Source: Diploscapter coronatus
Taxonomy: Eukaryota > Nematoda > Chromadorea > Rhabditida > Rhabditidae
Assembly: GCA_964036155.1 (NCBI GenBank)
Contig: OZ038423.1
Coordinates: 62,573,249 to 62,637,248, forward strand
DNA: 64,000 nt
Reading direction: 5' to 3'
Shown here: positions 59,701 to 64,000 of the stretch, in pieces
How positions within the stretch are numbered: the stretch's first letter is position 1
Layout of the letters: every line of letters begins with the position of its first letter
Made by a program: the position numbers and the translations under genes
The notes under the pieces: generated by a model
The model's database searches: none
The model's input: only the letters and a program-made list of their open reading frames with translations
Told to the model about the DNA's origin: nothing

Positions 59701-61137
59701 TCATTCCCATTTTTGCCTTTTTCTTCCTCATTCCAAATTCCCGATTTCACTTGTTTTATCTATTTCTGCGTAAATTTGCCGCAAAGCGACGGTAAAGGTG
59801 CCGAATGACGACGCAACACAGGGCGAATTTGCATAAGCCTGGCAGCAGAAAGGGCCCATTGACGCAATTCAAGAGAGTTCGGCAGACAGTGAAAGTGCTG
59901 ATTTGGGTAAAACTGCAGGCACTGTTTGACGGTTGACGATCCATATGATAATCGCTAATCGCGACTATCGCTTTCAAATAAATTCTATCGGGGAAAGTTA
60001 TCGATAAAATTTAATTTTCGTGGTTTTTTGGTAAGTTGTTGAAGGAACGAAATCATATCGTTGAATCCGAAACAAATCTGATTTTGGGGAAGTTCCTGCC
60101 ATTATAGCGAACTATAAATATTACATCCTAAACGAAACGGAACAGGAATGTAAGGAAAGTCGAAACAGGAGCGGAATTTGTCAAAAATTTTCGAAAAGAT
60201 CACAGAAATACCCGCCTTCGAATCGGCGATGCCACTTTTACGACAAAAACGCGCACTGCTTTCTTTCTTCGAAAATTTAGTCGTCCATTTGAACGCATTA
60301 GTGCAAGTTTTCAAATCTTTCTTTACTGCTATTTGATGCTGCAGTGATAACCAATAATCTTGTGCAAAAACTGGCGACAATGCTAAAATCATCAGAAGTT
60401 GCCAATGCACTAATGCACATTTTGCACGAATTGGAATCTTCTCGGAAACAGGACAGTAGTTATCCGTAACGTCACTTATCCCGTTACATTACGATATTAA
60501 GATGCTTTATAATGCATAGGTATAAAATATTGAAAGAATGGAAAGTCAGTCACGCCTTCTCGCCAACATTTCGATTTCCAATCTTCAAGTTTATGGGAAA
60601 AAATAAAGGCTGAAATTTTTTAAATGTACGATACAAGTCGATTTTTCGACTATAAAGATCCATCTATAATCAATCAATGATACGTGCGAAGATAATCAGT
60701 GATAAAGTCATAAAGACGAAGGGAGAGTTGTTGTTGATCTCCAAACTGTCTAATAATGAAGATCGAGTCAGAGTGACATAGCGATATGATGATTGGAGTT
60801 GTTGGGTGTGATTATCATTGTTGAAGAGGAAAGAAGAGACAGAATCAGGGCAGAAGACCTGACCATGGCCTTCTCAATTCTCCTCCCTTCACACTCCATT
60901 CTCCCTCTCGTTTTCAGATCGCGAAATCAGGAACAAAGGCGATAGTCACATCACTTTTCCGGTCACTTTATCGTTCAATCAAATGCCATCACAGGCAGGG
61001 ATAGATAGATCTGTTATAATGTACAACTGGACAATTTACACAAGAAATGTGATGTGAGAAATCACTCATTTAGTGTTAATGCCACTCTCAAAAAAATTGA
61101 ATCAATGATAATGAAAAAAATCGAGAAGAAAACTCAC

Positions 61138-61201
61138 CTCTTCAAATTGCCAACTCTTGTTACCCGTTGACTCAATAGGAAAATCTCTATAGAATTTCAT
61201 G
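61138..61201 (-). other. Orphan exon-like segment with a strong donor
   Basis: On the minus strand an ATG at 61201 opens a 21-codon stretch (MKFYRDFPIESTGNKSWQFE) that ends at GAAGAG|GTGAGT (61138-61137). Joined directly to the acceptor before the pump ATG it would be out of frame with the pump. It is either a 5' UTR/uORF exon of the pump or the first exon of an unrecognised gene. Confidence 0.3.
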
Positions 61202-62591
61202 ATGATAATGCTCGAAGGATCATGCAAGGATCAAAAGTCCAGAATAGAAACGAATTATAACGAAGAAAAACTTTCAATCAGAAAAATCTTCCAGTTCCGA
61301 AAATGCTCCATCTCTCTCCCAGAATGGAGTGCTCTGCTTCCTTCCTCCTCTTTATCATATCATTTTCATCACGCAACTTCGCTGAAAATCCGTAAAATGT
61401 CCAGATGTGAATCTGAACAAAATGAAGAGAAACGAAACTGAAAATGGATGAAATGAGAAGGGGAAGGGAACCGGTCAGAACGAAGAAGGGAGGGGAAGGG
61501 TAAAAAAATACAGAATGAAGCAGGGAAGCTGCACAGCTGATTGAGGAGCTCGTCTTGGTCAGAAGCTGGAAAGAGCAGGGCAAGTCGAGAGGGGACAGAG
61601 GTGGAAAGATGTTTGAGAAAAGGATGAGAGATTATGGATGCAGAGAAGAAGAAAGGGATCACAGAAATGGAGAAATGAAAAGACTCCTCAAAGAGGAAAA
61701 GAGAAGGAATGGATGATGCAATATGTACTGCAATGCAACGCTGTAAGACTGTGAACAGTAAGTAATCCCTCATAAGCTGATTGTCAGTGATGACGATGTT
61801 GAGCGTATTGTTTGTTTACAGAAGAGTACAGAAGACATAACTAGTGATCTAAACTTTTAACTGTTAGAGCAGGAATCGTAACAAAGAAAATTATACTAAA
61901 CTGTGAGTTGCATTGGCAAGCTCGTGAATTAAACATTTTTGAGCGCGAGTATCATTCAGATGAGTTTGTTTTGATCCGGCATAGTCTCGAATTATTCAAA
62001 CTCAAGTCTTTGCGTGACAATCCTGATTGTAAACAGATAACTCCAATGGCGACAAATAATTCATATCACCACAAATTTTGAATCAGTCTTGCCCTGATAT
62101 AGCATGAAATAATTTCACACTCAGAACTTTCTTATGTGTTTAAAAATGTTCCCATTCTTTCAGTCTATAACTAGAGGAATAGCGAGGTGAACTTCTCTTG
62201 ATTTTTGCAGAAGATGAAGGTGTTAATTGTATATTAACGAAATAGTTAAGTGCAAGGGATTATCAATGTGTTCCAATGCTCATATTCCTGTCTGACTTAT
62301 TTTCTTCCAACTTGTTTCATGCTTGTCACAGAATCATCCAATCTCCTCTGTTAATTCCTTGACTTAGCAGCCCCCAACTTACGACTCCTTGCTACTTCCT
62401 TCTTCACACATTCATCTTACAATTAACTATAAAAAATTCAAACATTATATTTTGTAAATTAGAAAAAAAAAATCAAAAATTTATTCAACTAAAGAAGGAT
62501 ACTGTTGGATCGGAAAAGATAACGATTGATTACAAAAGATTTTTCTTGAAAAAAGACGTCACATGAAAATTAACATAATTTATACTAGTAA
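61202..62591. other. Intergenic region left of the coiled-coil gene
   Basis: About 1.4 kb. The plus strand at 61420-61720 is strongly purine-rich. No exon with good splice sites was found. The 3' UTR of the coiled-coil gene must lie at the right end, but no clear poly(A) signal was chosen. Confidence 0.4.
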
Positions 62592-63819
62592 TCAACGATC
62601 TTTCCGACACAGTGATACCTACAAAAATTAAAACAAAATACAAAAATCGATACTCATACGGTCGTAATTGTACAAATTCCTTGTAGTGAAGCTCCTTCTT
62701 TACACCGCTCACTGAGCATCTAAAACCAGAAAAAGTTAGGAATTAATCTATCTAATGTTAAGATGTAGAAAACATTAAATTCACCTCCTGTGTAGTGATA
62801 AACTCGTCTAAAATCTCTTTTTGCTTCTTCTTTTGGAGCTTTTTGTCTCGAAGTTGGTTGATTAGCTAAAATTTAGCCGATTTTCACGGATTAAGACCCG
62901 AACTTCGAATCAATTTGTGCAATGAAATAAGTCATCATAAGATCGCTTATTTCAAGCTTTCAGAGGAAAATGGTGAGAAGTGAACTAATCTCTGCGATAG
63001 CTTCCTAGAAAAATGTTCGAAGATGTTTGTCAGAAGTTACATTATTTTTACTAAAAACTCATTCAGCTTTCTATCAAATGTATAACAAAATAAGCAGTAT
63101 TGATATTTTGGGCATTCGTTAAAAAATTTCAAATTGAATTTTCTATAGTCATGATCGATTTCGAGATATTATGGAGGAGAAATTATGAAACGTCTATGTT
63201 ATTTCATATTTTGAATAGTCCTCTACTCAGAGAAGCGATTCCCTGGGTCGGGGGAAGAGTTCCCCAGGAGAAATAACGGAAAGTCCGGAAGAATCTCGAA
63301 GAACCAAGAGCTCCCCTCGGAGTTCTCGTACTTTCCGCGAAGGAACTCCGGGAAAATCGGAAAATCCTCCTAGTTCCCCCCGGCTTTCTCGTCCTTCTCC
63401 CTAGGGGAAGTCTTCCTTCAACCGGGAAATCGCTTCTCTGAGTGTGTGTGTGTGTGGAAACACATAGAACTATGGTATGTGAAATAGGATGTGGTAAGGC
63501 AAGGGAACTTTGATCAGTTTAAAAATTCTCTTGCTTTCCGAGTTGTTCAACATCTCATGTATCTGTCATAAATTGTCTTTCCTACCTGCTCCGTGGCAAG
63601 CGTCCTCTGCTGAAGTTTTGTGTTTTGCTGTTGCAGCTTTCTCAGTCTCTCCCTTTCTAATTGTCGTTTTCTTTCCTCACGAGTGTGGAAATGACCGAGC
63701 TAAACAAGAACGTATGAGAAAATTCATAGTTTCGCCTCTTTTACATTTATTTTCAGAAAGTAAATTGAATAAAAGCTGATCTTCACCGAATTTATCAGCA
63801 GCTCCGCTCTATGCTCATG
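62592..63819 (-). CDS. Coiled-coil protein, 3' part only
   Basis: Five exons on the minus strand stay in frame: 63819-63787, 63699-63586, 62865-62785, 62719-62660 and 62618-62592, ending at TGA. The first seen begins at an acceptor, so the gene continues past the right edge. The 104 visible residues are mostly a charged helix likely to form a coiled coil: EERKRQLERERLRKLQQQ, NTKLQQRTLATEQLINQL, RDKKLQKKKQKEILDEF. A short Cys-containing end follows (MLSERCKEGASLQGICTITTVSLCRKDR). I do not recognise the family. A foldback element sits in the 720-nt intron between the second and third visible exons. Confidence 0.7.
63226..63442. mobile_element. MITE-like foldback element in an intron
   Basis: The element starts CTCAGAGAAGCGATT and ends AATCGCTTCTCTGAG, exact inverted repeats of 15 bp, extended by CCC/GGG with small gaps. 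The 217-bp body is GC-rich compared with its surroundings and contains further complementary GGGGAAG/CTTCCCC and GGAACTCC/GGAGTTC type blocks. It sits in an intron of the coiled-coil gene, next to a (GT)n run at 63442-63455. No obvious target-site duplication and no transposase, so it is non-autonomous. Confidence 0.8.
63442..63455. repeat. (GT)n microsatellite
   Basis: A short GT repeat directly adjoins the right end of the foldback element. Confidence 0.85.
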
Positions 63820-64000
63820 CTAATGGTTCATCGAGCTAGGTTATAAATTTAGAGCTGTGATTCCTGATTGATTTTCTATTGTCTTGTTAAGGAGAAGATT
63901 CCGCTGTCAGAAAATGCTTTATTTCTATTCATTATGAGCCAAATTGCGATAGGGAAATCGCATCTATCAATCACTTATGGCAGTGAGGCTATGGCAATCA

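Larger units (their letters stand above)
51826..61139. other. Long, apparently non-coding region upstream of the calcium pump
   Basis: About 9.3 kb with no supported protein gene. The open stretches are low-complexity or lack splice signals and codon bias. An acceptor (TTTCAG at 51845-51840) just upstream of the pump ATG shows that its 5' UTR is spliced, so the true promoter lies further right in this region. A CpG-dense patch is at 52510-52640. A minus-strand donor-like GTGCAG|GTGAAC sits at about 54236. ATGGAA repeats lie at 57812-57835 and a perfect 20-bp palindrome at 59681-59700. Much of it may be 5' UTR introns and enhancers of the pump gene. Confidence 0.45.

Overview
The window reads as a compact, intron-rich animal nuclear genome. 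Introns are mostly 35-400 nt with GT...TTTCAG or TTTTAG ends, AT-rich intergenic DNA separates genes on both strands, and no bacterial-style operons are visible. The splice-site style, short introns, a nematode-style mix of 7TM and F-box genes and an EED/MES-6 type Polycomb gene suggest an ecdysozoan, most likely a nematode or close relative. This is inference; no species marker was seen.

I rebuilt exon chains by hand and checked that exon phases add up to an open frame. From left to right: the 5' part of an unidentified SH3-ligand-like protein gene (minus, runs off the left edge); an EED/ESC Polycomb WD40 gene (plus, 3.9-7.1 kb); a CKS1 cyclin-dependent kinase subunit gene (plus, 8.0-8.7 kb); a divergent H2B/H2A histone pair (9.3-10.7 kb), both with introns; a cryptic 7TM-receptor-like gene built from small exons (12.4-14.1 kb, plus); a composite inverted-repeat element (15.2-17.0 kb); an F-box/kelch-repeat gene in small exons (17.5-18.8 kb, minus); an intron-containing H3.3-type histone gene (20.5-21.0 kb, plus); RNA polymerase III subunit RPC4 (21.8-25.0 kb, plus); a DHRSX-like short-chain dehydrogenase (25.7-27.9 kb, minus) divergent from a DDX54/Dbp10 DEAD-box helicase (28.0-33.4 kb, plus); an EGR-like zinc-finger factor (34.2-36.3 kb, plus); a plasma-membrane calcium ATPase (40.1-51.8 kb, minus) with about 10.8 kb of apparently non-coding DNA upstream; and the 3' end of a coiled-coil protein gene (62.6-63.8 kb, minus) leaving the right edge.

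Most genes have chromatin, cell-cycle, transcription and ribosome-biogenesis roles (EED, CKS1, three histones, RPC4, DDX54), with a calcium pump and two genes of fast-evolving receptor/F-box type between 12 and 19 kb. The three histone genes share an identical 10-mer, CTCCGCCCAC, just upstream of their TATA boxes, and carry ordinary poly(A) signals rather than a recognisable histone stem-loop. Two introns, in H2A and in the calcium pump, appear to be GC-AG. Several foldback or MITE-like elements lie in introns and intergenic DNA.
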